From: Glycomyces fuscus
GTDB taxonomy: Bacteria; Actinomycetota; Actinomycetes; Streptosporangiales; Streptosporangiaceae
DNA length: 64,000 nt
Direction: 5' to 3'
NCBI GenBank assembly: GCA_002529455.1
Contig: NYMS01000004.1
Location: 62,001-126,000 of the forward strand
Both the position numbers and the translations under genes were made by a program. The notes under the pieces were generated by a model that worked only from the letters and a program-made list of their open reading frames with translations, made no database searches and was not told the origin of the DNA. Each line of letters begins with the position of its first letter. Within the stretch, counting starts at the first letter, position 1. This document shows positions 1-9,327 of this stretch, in pieces.

Positions 1-846
1 CCCACCTGGGAGGAGGTGGCGGACCTGGCAGCCGAGCTCGACGGCGTGGAGCCGGGGGTCTCGGGGATCTGCCTGCGCGGCCTCGCGGGCTGGGGCGAGG
101 TGCTGAGCCCCTTCAACAGCGTCCTGAACACCTTCGGCGGACGCTGGTACGACGAGGACTGGAACGCCGAGATCGACTCCCCCGAGTTCCGGCGCGCGGC
201 CGGGTTCTACGTGGGCCTGGCGCGCGAGCACGGTCAGCCGGGCGCCGCCAACAGCGGGTTCGGGGACTGCCTGAACCGCTACTCCCAGGGCCGCGCGGCC
301 ATGTTCTACGACTCCACCTCCATGGTCAGCACCATCGAGGACCCGGACTCCGCGACCGTGGCCGGACTCAACGGCTACGCCGCGGCGCCGGTGGCCGAGA
401 CCGACTACGGCGGCTGGCTCTACACCTGGGCGCTGGGCATCCCCTCCACCTCCGAGCACAAGGAGGAGGCGTGGGCGTTCCTGGAGTGGATGACCGACAA
501 GGACTACGTCCGCACCGTCGCCGAGGAGTACGGCTGGCAGCGGGTGCCGCCCGGCAACCGGCTCTCCACGTTCGAGGTCCCCGAGTACCAGGAGGTCGCG
601 CAGGCCTACGCCGGGCCCATGCTCCAGGGCATCCGGGGCGCCGACCCCGAGGACCCGGGCACGCGCCCGGTCCCCTACGAGGGCATCGGCTTCCTCGCCA
701 TCCCCGAGTTCCAGGACCTGGGCACCCGGGTCAGCCAGCAGCTGAGCGCGGCCATAGCCGGGCAGATCACCGTCGAGCAGGCGCTGGAGCAGAGCCAGGA
801 GTACGCCGAGGCCGTCGGTGAGACCTACGAGGAGGACGACCGATGA
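1..846 (+). CDS. Carbohydrate ABC transporter substrate-binding protein, 5' end missing
   Basis: The window opens inside this gene; 281 residues are visible and the signal peptide and N-terminal lobe are missing. The visible part resembles the C-terminal two thirds of family 1 (MalE-type) extracellular solute-binding proteins: an aromatic-rich ligand-cleft segment (GGRWYDEDW), the PVAETDYGGWLYTWALGIP stretch, then a conserved helix with WAFLEWMT. It would capture a sugar or polyol outside the cell and deliver it to the two permeases encoded next. The stop overlaps the next start (ATGA at 843-846), so translation is probably coupled. No ATPase gene lies here; such actinobacterial importers often share an MsiK-type ATPase encoded elsewhere. 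The substrate cannot be read from the sequence. Confidence 0.9.
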   Translation, partial: PTWEEVADLAAELDGVEPGVSGICLRGLAGWGEVLSPFNSVLNTFGGRWYDEDWNAEIDSPEFRRAAGFYVGLAREHGQPGAANSGFGDCLNRYSQGRAAMFYDSTSMVSTIEDPDSATVAGLNGYAAAPVAETDYGGWLYTWALGIPSTSEHKEEAWAFLEWMTDKDYVRTVAEEYGWQRVPPGNRLSTFEVPEYQEVAQAYAGPMLQGIRGADPEDPGTRPVPYEGIGFLAIPEFQDLGTRVSQQLSAAIAGQITVEQALEQSQEYAEAVGETYEEDDR

Positions 847-1802
847 GCGCTGTGACCGCTCCCGCGCGGGAGGCGCCCGCGGCTCCGCCTCGACCGCCCG
901 GGCGGCCGAGGCGGAGCCGCGGCGGGGGCGGATGGGCCCGCCGGGCCCCGCTCCTGCCCGCCCTGGTGTTCATGCTGGTCGTCACGCAGCTGCCGTTCCT
1001 GGCGACGGTCGTGTACTCGCTGCGCTCGTGGAACCTGCTGCGGCCGGACTCCCAGGCCTGGGTGGGCCTGGCCAACTACGCGGCGGTCCTCACCGACCGG
1101 CAGTTCCTGGGCGCGGCGGCGAACACGGTGCTGATCACCGCCTCCTGCGTCGTGGCGGCGATGCTGCTGGGCATCGGGCTGGCACTGCTGCTGGACCGCA
1201 GGTTCCGGGGGCGCGGCGTGGTGCGCACGCTCGTCATCACCCCGTTCCTGGTCCTGCCCGTGGCCACGGCGCTGCTGTGGAAGCACATCATGCTGGAGCC
1301 GGTGTTCGGCATGGTGAACTTCGTACTGTCACCGTTCGGGGCCGAGTCGTTCGACTGGGTCTCCCAGGCGCCCGTGCTGTCGGTGGTGGCCGCGCTGGTC
1401 TGGCAGTGGACACCGTTCATGATGCTGCTGGTACTGGCGGGACTCCAGAGCCAGGGCGCCGACGTGCTGGAGGCGGGGCAGGTCGACGGCGCGTCCCGGT
1501 GGCAGATGTTCGCCTGGATCACCCTGCCGCACCTGCGCCGCTACATCGAGCTGGGCGTGCTGCTGGGGTCGGTCTACGTGGTGAACACCTTCGACACGAT
1601 CTACATGATGACCCAGGGCGGGCCGGGCACCGCCAGCTCCAACCTGCCCTTCTACGTCTACCAGCGGACCTTCCTCGGGTTCGACATCGGCCAGTCCGCG
1701 GCCATGGGCGTCGTGGTGGTGGTCGGCACCATCATCGTGGCGACGCTGGCCCTGCGGCTGATCTTCCGCACGTTCATGAACGCACAGGAGGCGAGACAGT
1801 GA
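843..1802 (+). CDS. Sugar/polyol ABC transporter permease (MalF type)
   Basis: This 319-residue inner-membrane permease has an Arg/Pro-rich N-terminus of about 35 residues and about six hydrophobic segments. The EAA loop that docks the ATPase begins at residue ~209 (EAGQVDGASRWQMF...LP). The FDTIYMMTQGGPG segment is typical of MalF/UgpA/SmoF-like subunits, and length is normal for the family. It starts within the stop of the binding-protein gene and its own TGA overlaps the GTG of the second permease, so three genes form one tightly coupled operon. The likely role is uptake of a carbohydrate together with the MalG-type partner. Confidence 0.93.
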   Translation: MSAVTAPAREAPAAPPRPPGRPRRSRGGGGWARRAPLLPALVFMLVVTQLPFLATVVYSLRSWNLLRPDSQAWVGLANYAAVLTDRQFLGAAANTVLITASCVVAAMLLGIGLALLLDRRFRGRGVVRTLVITPFLVLPVATALLWKHIMLEPVFGMVNFVLSPFGAESFDWVSQAPVLSVVAALVWQWTPFMMLLVLAGLQSQGADVLEAGQVDGASRWQMFAWITLPHLRRYIELGVLLGSVYVVNTFDTIYMMTQGGPGTASSNLPFYVYQRTFLGFDIGQSAAMGVVVVVGTIIVATLALRLIFRTFMNAQEARQ

Positions 1803-2689
1803 CCGCCCGAGCCCCCGAACGCCCCGCGGGCGCCCGCGCCGTCGCCGTACGCGCGCCGCACGGGGCCCGCCGCTCCCGGGCCCGGCTGGGGAGCGCCGCC
1901 CTCACCGTGTTCACGTGGGCCGTGGGACTGGTCTTCGTGTTCCCGGTGCTGTGGCTGGTGCTGACGGCGTTCAAGGAGGAGAACCAGGCCGCGACCGACC
2001 CGCCGACGCTCTTCTTCCAGCCGACGCTCGACCGGTTCTCCACCGTCCTGGGCGCGGACTTCCTGCCGTACCTGGGCAACTCGATGATCGCCACCCTGGC
2101 GTCCACGCTCCTGGTGCTGCTGCTCGGGCTGCCCGCCGCCTACGCGCTGTCGGTGGCCCCGGTCAAGCGGACCCAGGACGTGCTGTTCTTCTTCATCTCG
2201 ACGAAGATGCTGCCGGTGGTGGCGGTGGTGGTGCCGATCTACGTCGCCGCCGCGCACCTGTCGATGCTGGACAACGTGTGGACCCTGGTGGTGCTGTACA
2301 CGGCGATGAACCTGCCCATCGCCGTGTGGATGCTGCGGTCGTTCTTCCTGGAGGTGCCCAAGGCGATCGTGGAGGCGGCCCGGGTGGAGGGCGCCGGGCT
2401 GGCGCGCGTGCTGTGGTCGGTGATGATGCCGGTGATGGCCCCGGGCATCGCGGCGACCGCGCTGATCTGCATGATCTTCGCCTGGAACGAGTTCTTCTTC
2501 GCCGTCAACCTGACCGCCGCCCGAGCCGCGACCGTCCCGGTGTTCCTGACCGGCTTCATCACGAGCGAGGGCCTGTTCGTGGCCCAGCTGGCGGCGGCGG
2601 CCGTCATGGCGTCGCTGCCCATCGTGGTGATCGGCTGGGCGGCCCAGCGCCAGCTCGTGCGGGGCCTGTCGATGGGCGCCGTCAAGTAA
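1799..2689 (+). CDS. Sugar/polyol ABC transporter permease (MalG type)
   Basis: This is a 296-residue permease with six predicted membrane helices and the EAA motif at residue ~190 (EAARVEGAGLARVLW). The AWNEFFFAVNLT region before the last helices is characteristic of MalG/SmoG-like subunits. I chose the GTG at 1799 because it gives a 4-bp GTGA overlap with the upstream stop; the reading frame stays open far upstream, but only as a shadow of the first permease. It pairs with the MalF-type subunit to form the pore. A strong inverted repeat follows, so this is the last gene of the importer operon. Confidence 0.93.
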   Translation: MTARAPERPAGARAVAVRAPHGARRSRARLGSAALTVFTWAVGLVFVFPVLWLVLTAFKEENQAATDPPTLFFQPTLDRFSTVLGADFLPYLGNSMIATLASTLLVLLLGLPAAYALSVAPVKRTQDVLFFFISTKMLPVVAVVVPIYVAAAHLSMLDNVWTLVVLYTAMNLPIAVWMLRSFFLEVPKAIVEAARVEGAGLARVLWSVMMPVMAPGIAATALICMIFAWNEFFFAVNLTAARAATVPVFLTGFITSEGLFVAQLAAAAVMASLPIVVIGWAAQRQLVRGLSMGAVK

Positions 2690-2699
2690 CGGGAACGGG

Positions 2700-2736
2700 G
2701 GCGCCCGGGGCCGCACCAAGCAGGGCCCCGGGCGCC
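2700..2736. terminator. Bidirectional terminator between permease and transketolase genes
   Basis: A perfect 12-bp inverted repeat (2700-2711 with 2725-2736, 13-nt loop) lies between two convergent genes, 10 bp after one stop and 15 bp before the other. It has no clear T run, which is common in high-GC actinobacteria. Confidence 0.75.
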
Positions 2737-2750
2737 ACACGAGCAACAGG

Positions 2751-3650
2751 TCACACCAGGAAGAAGTCCCGGGCGGACTTGGCGATCCCCTCGGCGTCCA
2801 GCCCGTGCGCCTGCGCGTGCTGGGCCGGGGTCCCGTAGGCGCGCACCTCGCGGTCCCTGGCCACGCCCAGGCCCAGCTGGCGGTGGCGCCGGTCGGCCAG
2901 CGCCGCGGCGACCTCGTGCGCGGACGTCCCCCGCAGGTAGGGCTCCACCACCAGAACGTCGGCGTTGCCCGCCGCGCCGACCAGCGCGCTCAGCCCCTCG
3001 CGGTCGAAGGGCCGCACGGTGGCCGTGTAGGCGACCGTCACGTCCAGGTCGGCGGTGGCCTCCAGCACCCGGTCCAGCATCGGCCCGACCGCCACCACCA
3101 CCCCGGCCGAGCGCGGCGAGCCCGTCCGCACCACGCTGAGGCGTCCGTCCACCGGCAGCGCCGCGCGGTTGGAGGTCCCCGACAGCCGCACGTACACGCG
3201 GCCGTCGCCCGGGAGGGCGGCCTCCAGGGCGGCGCGCGCCTCGTCCGGGTGCCCCGGCGCGTACACGGTCCACCCCGGCAGGGTGTCCAGCAGCGCCACG
3301 TCGCCGGGCGCCTGGTGGGTGCGCCCCTCCACCGCGGCGTCGTAGGAGCCGCCGATGCTCACCAGGACGGCGCCGACGCCCTGGTGGCCCAGGTCCAGCT
3401 TGACCTGCTCGAAGGGCCGCTCCACCAGGAAGGGCGCGTAGCTGTGCACGACCGGGCGCATCCCGGTCAGGGCCAGCCCCCCGGCCACGCCGATCATGGC
3501 CTGTTCGCGGATGCCCACGTCGATCACCCGCCCGGGGTGGCGGGCGGCGGCGCCCCGGAACATGTCCGCGGAGATGACGGCCAGGACGACGGCCACGCGG
3601 GGGTCCTCGTCCATGGCTCGGCTGACGGTGGCGGCGAAGGTGTCACGCAT
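2751..3650 (-). CDS. Transketolase, C-terminal subunit (pyrimidine-binding and C-terminal domains)
   Basis: This 299-residue protein corresponds to the second half of transketolase, with the GIREQAMIG motif at about residue 47-55 containing the glutamate that activates thiamine pyrophosphate. It must pair with the N-terminal subunit encoded immediately upstream (9-bp gap), so the two genes together make one split enzyme that moves two-carbon units between sugar phosphates. Split transketolases of this size occur in archaea and in many actinobacterial carbohydrate gene clusters, separate from the housekeeping fused enzyme. The location opposite a sugar importer suggests a role in catabolism of the imported sugar; that link is inference. 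Confidence 0.9.
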   Translation of the reverse strand: MRDTFAATVSRAMDEDPRVAVVLAVISADMFRGAAARHPGRVIDVGIREQAMIGVAGGLALTGMRPVVHSYAPFLVERPFEQVKLDLGHQGVGAVLVSIGGSYDAAVEGRTHQAPGDVALLDTLPGWTVYAPGHPDEARAALEAALPGDGRVYVRLSGTSNRAALPVDGRLSVVRTGSPRSAGVVVAVGPMLDRVLEATADLDVTVAYTATVRPFDREGLSALVGAAGNADVLVVEPYLRGTSAHEVAAALADRRHRQLGLGVARDREVRAYGTPAQHAQAHGLDAEGIAKSARDFFLV

Positions 3651-3659
3651 GGCGGTCTC

Positions 3660-4364
3660 CTAGGAACGGACGCGGGCGACGACGGCCAGCGGCCGTCCGG
3701 GGTGGGGTCGGGTGAGGGCTGCGTACAGGGCGTCGTGGTCGCGTCCGGAGACGTCGCGGGCCTCCCAGCCCTCGACCTCGAAGCGCGCGCCGATCCCGCC
3801 CGGCCACCCGTGGCCGGAGGAGGCGTTGTCCACGGCGACGACGGTGAGGTCGTCCACGCCGAGCCGTCCGGCGACCGCGATGGCCTCGTGGTTGCTGCCC
3901 TCGTCGAGTTCGCCGTCGCCGACGAGCACCACGACACGGGGCCGGGCGCCGTCCGCGCGGCGGATCCCCCGGGCGCGCAGGCCGAGCGCGCTGCCCAGCC
4001 CCAGGGGCAGTCCGTGGCCCAGCGACCCGCTGCCGATCTCCGCCCCCGGCACGAGCAGCCGGTCCGGATGGTGGCCGAGCGGCGAGTCGAAGGCGGTCCA
4101 GCCGCGCAGCGTCGGCACGTCCAGGAAGCCCTTGGCGGCGAGCACGGCGTAGAAGGCGGCGGGTCCGTGCCCCTTGGAGAGCAGGAACCGGTCCCGGGCC
4201 GGGTCGTCGGCGGTGTCGGGGGTGACGGCCAGCACACGGTCGTAGAGCACCCACACCACGTCGAGCGTGGAGTGGGACGCTCCCTTGTGCTTCTCGTCAC
4301 CCTCCATGAGGCCGATGAGGGCGGGAAGGTCGGCGTAGCGCGAAAGGGCGGCTGCGGTCGTCAT
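3660..4364 (-). CDS. Transketolase, N-terminal (TPP-binding) subunit
   Basis: This 234-residue protein holds the pyrophosphate-binding half of transketolase. Visible motifs are LSKGHGPAAFY near residue 64, the GSGSLGHGLPLGLG segment, and the GDGELDEGSNHEA thiamine-diphosphate/Mg signature around residue 149. I prefer the ATG at 4364; a GTG two codons upstream (4370) is also possible. It is the first gene of a two-gene operon with the C-terminal subunit. Confidence 0.9.
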   Translation of the reverse strand: MTTAAALSRYADLPALIGLMEGDEKHKGASHSTLDVVWVLYDRVLAVTPDTADDPARDRFLLSKGHGPAAFYAVLAAKGFLDVPTLRGWTAFDSPLGHHPDRLLVPGAEIGSGSLGHGLPLGLGSALGLRARGIRRADGARPRVVVLVGDGELDEGSNHEAIAVAGRLGVDDLTVVAVDNASSGHGWPGGIGARFEVEGWEARDVSGRDHDALYAALTRPHPGRPLAVVARVRS

Positions 4365-4447
4365 GCCCACCAGTCTTGAACCCCAACAAAGGTTGAGGTC
4401 AACTGGCGGAGGCCCTCCCCGGCCGGGAAAAACACAAGTGATTTACG

Positions 4448-5431
4448 TCACAGCACAGTGGCCCCGGGGACGTCCCCGTACGCCGTCACGACCTGCTCGC
4501 ACAGCCCGCTGCCCTCCAGCGCCGCCACCACCGCGGCCTCCCGCTCCGCCACGACCGACTCCCGCTCGTCACCCCCGCCGACCAGGAAGGCGCAGGTCGG
4601 ACCGGATCCCGACACCACGGCGCCCAGGGCTCCCGCGCCGCTGCCGGTCTTGAGGGTGCGCTCCAGCTCGGGCAGCAGCGAGAGCGCCGCCTCCTGGAGG
4701 TCGTTGGTCAGCGCGGCACCCAGGGCCACCGGGTCGCCGTCGGCGAGCGCCTCGGCCAGCGCCCGGTCCGGCCGGGGCTCGGGGGCGTCCGGGCGGATGC
4801 GGTCGTACTCGCCGAACACGCTGGCGGTGGACAGCCCGTGCGCCGACAGCGCGAAGACCCAACGGAACCGCCCCGGGCTGGTCATCGGCCGCAGGATCTC
4901 CCCGCGCCCCATGCCCACCGCCGTGGACCCCATCAGCGCGAAGGGCACGTCGCTGCCCAGGTCGGCCGCGTACCCGAGCAGCTCCTCCAGCGGCAGGCCG
5001 CAGTCCCACAGGCGGTCGCAGGCCAGCAGGGCGGCCGCGGCGTCCGCGCTGCCCCCGGCCATACCGCCCGCCACCGGGATGTGCTTGTCCAGGTGGACCG
5101 TGACCGGCAGGCCCCGGCCGGTCCGCTCCGCCAGCAGGGTCACGGCGCGCGCGGCCAGGTTGGACCCGTCCAGGGGCACGCGGGCCAGGTGGGACCCCAG
5201 CGCACCGCCGGCGGTCAGCCCGGCGAAGACCGTCGCCGCGGCGGATCCGACACCGCCGGGCGGGCTCGGTCGACGCGAGGGGGCCGCCTTGACGGTAACC
5301 TCATCGAACAGCGAGACGGCGTGGAACACGTTGACGAGGTCGTGGAACCCGTCCTCGCGTCTGGGCCCCACCGCCAACTGGAGGTTCACCTTCGCGGGGA
5401 CCCGCACGGTTACGGTGGTATTAACGGTCAC
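4448..5431 (-). CDS. ispE: 4-diphosphocytidyl-2-C-methyl-D-erythritol kinase
   Basis: IspE phosphorylates CDP-methylerythritol in the non-mevalonate pathway to isoprenoids. The N-terminus (VRVPAKVNLQLAVGPRREDGFH) and the GHMP-kinase glycine loop at residues ~118-134 (PVAGGMAGGSADAAAAL) are diagnostic, and a second GHMP motif (VVSGSGPTCAFLVGG) lies near the C-terminus. At 327 residues it is slightly longer than most IspE proteins, partly from a low-complexity insert around residues 50-70. It is transcribed alone, divergently from the kinase gene with 262 bp between. Confidence 0.93.
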   Translation of the reverse strand: MTVNTTVTVRVPAKVNLQLAVGPRREDGFHDLVNVFHAVSLFDEVTVKAAPSRRPSPPGGVGSAAATVFAGLTAGGALGSHLARVPLDGSNLAARAVTLLAERTGRGLPVTVHLDKHIPVAGGMAGGSADAAAALLACDRLWDCGLPLEELLGYAADLGSDVPFALMGSTAVGMGRGEILRPMTSPGRFRWVFALSAHGLSTASVFGEYDRIRPDAPEPRPDRALAEALADGDPVALGAALTNDLQEAALSLLPELERTLKTGSGAGALGAVVSGSGPTCAFLVGGGDERESVVAEREAAVVAALEGSGLCEQVVTAYGDVPGATVL

Positions 5432-5693
5432 GAGTCCCCAATCGTAAAGGAACCCCCACCTTGCGTGAACACGTAGCCCCCCGGGGGCGCCGGTGTGTTC
5501 ACCGCCTCCCGTCGGCGCGTACGCCGTCAGAGGAAAACGGGAACCCCGGGCCCGGTTCGGGGATCGTCACCACTGTCATGTCAGTTTCCGCCCGCCCCCA
5601 GAACGGCCCAATCAGGCCCGTGAGTGGGAATCCGGGCACAAACACCGCTACCTTGGGGCAAGGCGGAGTTTGGACACCGTCGGGGAGGGTCGC

Positions 5694-7610
5694 TTGCCGT
5701 CGGATGGGCTCCCGAAGAACCTGGAACCGCTGGCCGCCGGGGATCCGGCCACCATCGGTCCCTACGTGCTGTCCGGGAAGCTGGGTAGCGGCGGCATGGG
5801 AACCGTCTACCTGGGCAGCGCTCCCGAGCGCAACAACCAGGTAGCCATCAAGGTCATCCGCCCGGAGCTCGCCTTCGACGAGGCGACGCGGGCGCGCTTT
5901 CGCGACGAGATGGAGAACGCCCGCAAGGTCGCCTCCTTCTGCACCGCCAAGGTGCTCGACCACGGGACGTTCGAGAACCGTCCCTACATGGTCACCGAGT
6001 ACATCGCGGGCACCGCCCTGGCCGAGCACATCGCCGAGAACGGTCCCCTGGACTCCTCGACGCTGCACGGCTTCGCGCTGGGCGTGGCGGCCGCCCTGGC
6101 CGCCATCCACCGCACCGGGCTGGTCCACCGCGACCTCAAGCCCGCCAACGTGCTCCTGTCCCTCTCGGGGCCCCGGGTGATCGACTTCGGCATCGCCCGC
6201 GCGATGAACACCGCCACCAACCACACCCAGACCGGCATCGTCATGGGCAGCCCCGGCTGGATGGCGCCCGAGCAGCTGCTGGAGGAGAAGGTCACCACCT
6301 CGGCGGACATCTTCGCCTGGGGGTGCCTGGTGGCCTTCGCCGGGAACGGCACCCACCCCTTCGGCAACGGCGACGCCATGACGCTGGGCAAGCGGGTGCT
6401 GTTCGCCGAACCCCAGATCGGCAACCTGGTCAGCCCCCTGGACCGCCTGGTGACGCGCGCGCTGGCCAAGGAGCCGAACCGGCGCCCCACCGCGCAGGAC
6501 CTGCTGCTGGAGCTGGCGGGCGGCGAGGAGAGCACCAACCCCAACGAGATGGTCTCCCACGCGCTGCACCAGTCGTGGCGGCCCAAGCTGCCCCCGATGC
6601 CGCCCGGCATGCACCACCCCCAGCAGGGGCCGCACCAGACCATGACGGGCATGCGGCACCCGGCGCCCGGCCAGTACCAGGGCGCGCCGCCCATGCCCCC
6701 GCCCGCGCACCAGACCGGCAACTACCCGCGCCCGCAGGGGCCCCCGCCGGGCCGTCCGGCCGCCCACCCCGCCGGTCCCCCTCCCGGGAGCCAGGCGCAG
6801 GGCGGCCAGGCCCCCGGCGGCCCGGTGCAGCAGCCCCGGCCCGCTCCCGGCCCTCCCCAGGCGCCGCACCCGGCCTCGACCGGTCCGATCCCGATGGTCC
6901 CCCCGGCCGACCAGCAGACCGGCCGACGGGGCCCGCAGCCCTACGTTCCGCCGGTGCCTCCGCCACCGCACCAGCCCGCCGCGCCGAACCGGCGCAGGGG
7001 GACGTTCGTGGCCCTGGTGCTGGGCGCCGTCGCGCTGCTGGCGGTGCTGGTCACCATGGTGGCCGTGCTGGCCAACCTCAACGGCTGGTCGTTCTTCGGG
7101 AACGGGGACGACACCCCCGGGCAGTCGGACTCCGCCCAGGAGCCGCAGGACCCCGCCCCCGGGGACGAGGCCCCCGGGGGCTCCGACGAGGGGGCGACCG
7201 ACGCCCTGCCCGACGGGATGTCGAACGCCTCGCCCGACCGCATGGTCCAGTACCGGGTCAGCGGGGTCAGCTGCGGCCTGACCGAGCACAACATCCGCTC
7301 GCAGCTGCCGTCGACCGGACAGTACTGCGTGGTGGACCTGGAGCTGTTCAACGCCAGCAACGAACTGCTGGAGTTCGACCACGCGGAACAGCACATGACG
7401 ACCGCCGGGGAGCGCGTCAGCGCCCAGGCGCCGTCCGTGCGGGAGGTCGAGGCCCCGCTGTGGGACCCGGCCGGGATCGGCCCCGGTGCCACGGCGGGGG
7501 GCGAGCTGGTGTTCATACTCCGCGACGACATGGAGCCGCGGACGCTCGTCCTGAACCACCGGCCGGGCGCGGAGGCCACGGAGATCGACATCGAGCACAT
7601 CGTGGACTGA
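5694..7610 (+). CDS. Membrane Ser/Thr protein kinase with extracellular DUF4352-like domain
   Basis: This is a PknB-type kinase of 638 residues. The glycine loop (GKLGSGGMG) is at ~28-36, the ATP lysine in VAIKVI at ~51, the catalytic loop HRDLKPANVL at ~145, DFG at ~163, and APEQL follows. A Pro/Gly/Gln-rich linker (~290-430) leads to one membrane helix at ~437-460 and a C-terminal extracellular domain of ~175 residues. That domain has the QYCVVDLELFNASNELLEF strand pattern of DUF4352-like immunoglobulin-fold domains, rather than the PASTA repeats of PknB. I chose TTG at 5694 because GGGGAGGG lies just upstream; the frame is open further 5' without a better start. It probably senses something in the envelope; the ligand is unknown. 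Confidence 0.88.
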   Translation: MPSDGLPKNLEPLAAGDPATIGPYVLSGKLGSGGMGTVYLGSAPERNNQVAIKVIRPELAFDEATRARFRDEMENARKVASFCTAKVLDHGTFENRPYMVTEYIAGTALAEHIAENGPLDSSTLHGFALGVAAALAAIHRTGLVHRDLKPANVLLSLSGPRVIDFGIARAMNTATNHTQTGIVMGSPGWMAPEQLLEEKVTTSADIFAWGCLVAFAGNGTHPFGNGDAMTLGKRVLFAEPQIGNLVSPLDRLVTRALAKEPNRRPTAQDLLLELAGGEESTNPNEMVSHALHQSWRPKLPPMPPGMHHPQQGPHQTMTGMRHPAPGQYQGAPPMPPPAHQTGNYPRPQGPPPGRPAAHPAGPPPGSQAQGGQAPGGPVQQPRPAPGPPQAPHPASTGPIPMVPPADQQTGRRGPQPYVPPVPPPPHQPAAPNRRRGTFVALVLGAVALLAVLVTMVAVLANLNGWSFFGNGDDTPGQSDSAQEPQDPAPGDEAPGGSDEGATDALPDGMSNASPDRMVQYRVSGVSCGLTEHNIRSQLPSTGQYCVVDLELFNASNELLEFDHAEQHMTTAGERVSAQAPSVREVEAPLWDPAGIGPGATAGGELVFILRDDMEPRTLVLNHRPGAEATEIDIEHIVD

Positions 7611-7652
7611 GTCCGGCCCGGCCCCGCCGGGGTCCGGACCGCAACGGCCCCG

Positions 7653-7710
7653 CCGAGACGGAAGGGCCCGGGGTGACGACGCGTCGTCACCCCGGGCCCT
7701 TCCGTCTCGG
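7653..7710. terminator. 58-bp perfect palindrome, bidirectional terminator
   Basis: Two 29-base arms (7653-7681 and 7682-7710) are exact reverse complements with no spacer. The repeat sits between the convergent kinase gene and guaA, 43 bp after one stop and 37 bp before the other. It can fold as a very stable hairpin in RNA from either strand, or as a cruciform in DNA. Confidence 0.85.
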
Positions 7711-7746
7711 GGAGGCCCGCCCTCCCGGGGCGGGCCCCGGGAGGGG

Positions 7747-9327
7747 CTACTCCCACTCGATGGTGCCCGGGGGCTTGCTGGTCACGTCCAGCGTCACCCG
7801 GTTGATCTCGCGCACCTCGTTGGTGATCCGGTTGGAGATCCTGGCCAGCACGTCGTAGGGCACGCGCGACCAGTCGGCGGTCATGGCGTCCTCGCTGCTG
7901 ACCGGGCGCAGCACGACCGGGTGGCCGTAGGTGCGCCCGTCGCCCTGCACGCCCACCGACCGCACGTCGGCGAGCAGCACCACCGGGCACTGCCAGATGT
8001 CGCGGTCCAGCCCGGCGCGGGTCAGCTCCTCGCGGGCGATCGCGTCGGCCTCGCGCAGGATCTCCAGGCGCTCGCGGGTGACCTCGCCGATGATGCGGAT
8101 GCCCAGGCCGGGACCGGGGAAGGGCTGGCGCCAGACCATCTCGGCGGGCAGGCCCAGCTCCTCGCCGACCTTGCGCACCTCGTCCTTGAACAGCTCGCGC
8201 AGCGGCTCCACCAGCGTGAACTGAAGGTCGTCGGGCAGGCCGCCCACGTTGTGGTGGGACTTGATGTTGGCGGTCCCGGTGCCGCCGCCGGACTCCACCA
8301 CGTCCGGGTAGAGGGTGCCCTGCACCAGGAACTCGACCTCGGCGCCGGCCTCCCCGCTCTCGGCGACGACCTCGCGGGCCGCCTGCTCGAACACGCGGAT
8401 GAACTCGCGGCCGATGGTCTTGCGCTTCTCCTCGGGGTCGGAGATCCCCGCCAGGGCGGACAGGAACCGCTCCTCGGCGTCCACGACCTTGAGCTTGGCG
8501 CCCGTGATCGCGACGAAGTCCTTCTCCACCTGCTCGGCCTCGCCCTTGCGCAGCAGGCCGTGGTCCACGAAGACGCAGGTCAGCTGGTCGCCGACGGCGC
8601 GCTGCACCAGGGCACCGGCCACGGCGGAGTCCACGCCGCCGCTCAGCGCGCAGATGACGCGCTTGTCGCCGATCTGCTCGCGGATGCGCTCCAGCTGCTC
8701 CTCGACGATGTTGACCATCGTCCAGGTGGGGCGGCACCCGGCGCCCTCGTAGAGGAAGCGGCGCAGCACCTCCTGGCCGTGCTCGGTGTGCAGGACCTCG
8801 GGGTGGAACTGGACGCCGAAGAGGCTGCGGCCGGTGTGCTCGAACGCGGCGACCGGGGCCCCCGCCGTGCTGGCGGTCGTGGCGAAGCCCTCGGGGGCCT
8901 CGACCACCGAGTCGCCGTGCGACATCCAGACCAGCTGCTCGGCGGGCATCCCGGCGAACAGCAGCGAGTCGGTGACGGCCGACAGCTCGGTGCGGCCGAA
9001 CTCGCTGAGGTCGGTCCTGGCGACGGTGCCGCCCAGGGCCCGGGTCATCGCCTGGAAGCCGTAGCAGATGCCGAAGGTCGGCACCCCGGTCTCGAACAGC
9101 TCGGGGCCCAGGTTCGGGGCTCCCTCCGCGTAGACCGACGACGGTCCGCCGGAGAGGATGATGGCCTTGGGTTTCTTGGCGAGCATCTCCTCGACGGGCA
9201 TGGTCGAGGGCACGATCTCACTGTGCACGTGGCATTCGCGGACGCGCCGTGCGATCAGCTGCGCGTACTGCGCCCCGAAGTCGACGACGAGAACGGTGTC
9301 GAACGTGCTCTCAGCACCAACGGACAC
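7747..9327 (-). CDS. guaA: GMP synthase (glutamine-hydrolysing)
   Basis: GuaA converts XMP to GMP using glutamine and ATP. The class I amidotransferase domain shows the nucleophile cysteine in [10 protein letters not shown] (~residue 84) and the His/Glu pair in VQFHPEV (~171). The ATP pyrophosphatase P-loop SGGVDSA is at ~225, and the C-terminus ends in the invariant PPGTIEWE. I chose GTG at 9327 (526 residues), which matches the family length; the longer frame to 9384 adds residues that do not look like GuaA. The guanine branch is completed by guaB and guaB3 some 20 kb away. Confidence 0.96.
   Translation of the reverse strand: MSVGAESTFDTVLVVDFGAQYAQLIARRVRECHVHSEIVPSTMPVEEMLAKKPKAIILSGGPSSVYAEGAPNLGPELFETGVPTFGICYGFQAMTRALGGTVARTDLSEFGRTELSAVTDSLLFAGMPAEQLVWMSHGDSVVEAPEGFATTASTAGAPVAAFEHTGRSLFGVQFHPEVLHTEHGQEVLRRFLYEGAGCRPTWTMVNIVEEQLERIREQIGDKRVICALSGGVDSAVAGALVQRAVGDQLTCVFVDHGLLRKGEAEQVEKDFVAITGAKLKVVDAEERFLSALAGISDPEEKRKTIGREFIRVFEQAAREVVAESGEAGAEVEFLVQGTLYPDVVESGGGTGTANIKSHHNVGGLPDDLQFTLVEPLRELFKDEVRKVGEELGLPAEMVWRQPFPGPGLGIRIIGEVTRERLEILREADAIAREELTRAGLDRDIWQCPVVLLADVRSVGVQGDGRTYGHPVVLRPVSSEDAMTADWSRVPYDVLARISNRITNEVREINRVTLDVTSKPPGTIEWE

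Noticed and set aside
818..2689. Single 623-residue fusion of the two permeases
   Set aside because: The long frame exists only because the MalG frame stays open through the MalF gene. The upstream part is Arg/Gly/Ala-rich shadow sequence and the GTG at 1799 is correctly placed.
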